Below, in pieces: positions 5,747-6,306 of a DNA stretch of 6,306 nucleotides. The notes beneath the pieces were generated by a model, which worked only from the letters and a program-made list of their open reading frames with translations, was not told where the DNA came from and ran no database searches. How positions within the stretch are numbered: the first letter of the stretch is position 1; every line of letters begins with the position of its first letter. The position numbers were made by a program, and so were the translations under genes. This DNA is from Flavobacterium psychrophilum (GTDB lineage Bacteria > Bacteroidota > Bacteroidia > Flavobacteriales > Flavobacteriaceae), in NCBI GenBank assembly GCA_945872875.1, contig CAMCBB010000094.1, positions 1 through 6,306 of the forward strand, in the 5' to 3' direction.

Positions 5747-6115
5747 ATGATAAAAAAATACCTAATCCAAAATAATCCTTTTGTAGTTCCAACTACTGAC
5801 GGTAAATTAATTGAAGAACACCACGGAATTCCTACAACTGGAAATAGTGACTTATCTATAGCACATATGGTTGCGCCACCAAATTGGAGTGAGCCTTTTC
5901 AAACCCCAGAATTTGAAGAATACACTTATATCATATCCGGAAAAAAGCAATTTATTATTGAAGGCGAAACAATTGTTTTGGAGAAAGGCCAATCCATAAA
6001 AATAGATAAAAATACGCGGGTGCAATATTCCAATCCTTTTGAGGAACCTTGCGAATACCTATCAGTTTGCAGGCCGGCATTTGATTTTAATAAAGTACAC
6101 CGAGAGGAAAACTAA
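5747..6115 (+). CDS. Small single-domain cupin protein lacking the usual metal-binding histidines
   Basis: The 122-residue product forms one cupin beta-barrel. SIAHMVAPPNWSEPF (37-51) leads into EFEEYTYIISGKKQFIIEG (55-73), the motif 1 region, and LEKGQSIKIDKNTRVQYSN (78-96) is motif 2. The landmark glycines (G65, G73, G81) and N96 are in place. In motif 1 the normal HxH pair falls at about Q52 and P54, and the motif 2 histidine falls at about V92. Only the glutamate (E58) remains of the four standard ligands. It is therefore unlikely to be a typical metal-dependent dioxygenase or isomerase. A small-molecule binding or sensing role is possible. No signal peptide is seen, so it is cytoplasmic. 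It is transcribed away from exbB and converges on kmo. The start has no clear Shine-Dalgarno (AAATCTAAG precedes it). Substrate unknown. Confidence 0.85.
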   Translation: MIKKYLIQNNPFVVPTTDGKLIEEHHGIPTTGNSDLSIAHMVAPPNWSEPFQTPEFEEYTYIISGKKQFIIEGETIVLEKGQSIKIDKNTRVQYSNPFEEPCEYLSVCRPAFDFNKVHREEN

Positions 6116-6127
6116 ATCGTAGTTTTC
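6107..6127. terminator. Candidate hairpin at the convergent cupin/kmo ends
   Basis: GAAAACTA (6107-6114) and TAGTTTTC (6120-6127) are exact reverse complements with a 5-base loop. On the plus strand a T-run (TTTTT, 6130-6134) follows after two bases, giving the form of a weak intrinsic terminator for the cupin transcript. On the minus strand no T-run follows, so termination of kmo by it is less likely. The stem has only two G-C pairs. It contains both stop codons and extends into the kmo coding region. Confidence 0.45.
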
Positions 6128-6306
6128 AGTTTTTCTAATACGAAGTTTTCAATTTCTTCGCTATTCCATTTGGTTTCAATATTCGGAATTTGCATTACTT
6201 CTTCCATGATTTTACTTTGCAAATCGCCAATAGCTAATGCTTCTGAATAGGGCTGCAAACTAAAAGTAACCCTACTATAAAGTGGCATCCATTTAGTTGG
6301 ATGTTT
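6112..6306 (-). CDS. kmo: Kynurenine 3-monooxygenase, C-terminal 64 codons only
   Basis: The gene enters from the right edge of the window and ends at a TAG at 6112-6114. The visible protein begins KHPTKWMPLYSRVTFS, then PYSEALAIGDLQSKIMEEVM and a charged C-terminal helix ending EKLKTTI. The W-x-PLY-x-x-VTFS segment followed by PYxEA is what I recognise as the conserved C-terminal part of kynurenine 3-monooxygenase. This FAD- and NADPH-dependent enzyme hydroxylates kynurenine to 3-hydroxykynurenine in tryptophan breakdown and the kynurenine route to NAD. The FAD-binding N-terminal domain lies outside the window, so the call rests on the tail alone. Its stop overlaps the cupin stop in the opposite direction by 4 bp. 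Another flavin monooxygenase is the main alternative. Confidence 0.72.
   Translation of the reverse strand, partial: KHPTKWMPLYSRVTFSLQPYSEALAIGDLQSKIMEEVMQIPNIETKWNSEEIENFVLEKLKTTI

Noticed and set aside
5747..6115. 3-hydroxyanthranilate 3,4-dioxygenase, suggested by the kmo neighbour
   Set aside because: The product is only 122 residues and lacks the metal-binding histidines needed by that enzyme.

Overview
The window is AT-rich. It carries a TonB energy-transduction gene cluster laid out in the style of Bacteroidetes, most likely Flavobacteriaceae. Three signs support this placement. The TonB N-terminus has the FEGRNKSYGAY motif, the genes start after A/T-rich leaders without a Shine-Dalgarno sequence, and the best promoter candidate fits the Bacteroidetes -7 consensus TAnnTTTG. 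The genus cannot be fixed from this sequence alone.

Layout: positions 1-5484 hold seven minus-strand genes packed as one probable operon. In transcription order they are exbB (4645-5484), a first exbD (3961-4593), a second and different exbD (3354-3914), tonB (2519-3319), a 77-residue two-helix membrane protein (2285-2518), a PstS-like substrate-binding lipoprotein (1378-2292), and a secreted TPR protein (1-1364, C-terminus cut by the window edge). The gaps between the first four genes are 34-51 nt. The last four are tighter: zero spacing, then an 8-nt overlap, then 13 nt. Positions 5485-5746 are a divergent intergenic region. It holds the candidate operon promoter, a 17-bp direct repeat at 40-bp spacing, an A7T8 tract and an 11-bp tandem repeat. 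On the plus strand, 5747-6115 encodes a small cupin that has lost the usual metal-binding histidines. It converges on, and overlaps by 4 bp, the 3' end of a minus-strand kynurenine 3-monooxygenase gene (kmo), whose last 64 codons are visible.

How the genes work together: ExbB and the two ExbD proteins should form the proton-driven motor in the inner membrane. TonB should pass its energy to outer-membrane transporters. The downstream lipoprotein and TPR protein are predicted to act in the periplasm or at the cell envelope. Their co-transcription with tonB suggests a link to envelope transport, but no transporter permease or TonB-dependent receptor is present to say which substrate is involved.

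The most notable observations are a perfect 13-bp hairpin inside the small gene just after tonB, a 10-bp hairpin between exbB and exbD, the coupling of a PstS-like lipoprotein and a TPR protein to the TonB motor, the histidine-less cupin, and a hairpin that contains both stop codons of the convergent cupin/kmo pair. I see no mobile element, CRISPR array, tRNA or rRNA. I do not see clear evidence of a wholly new system.
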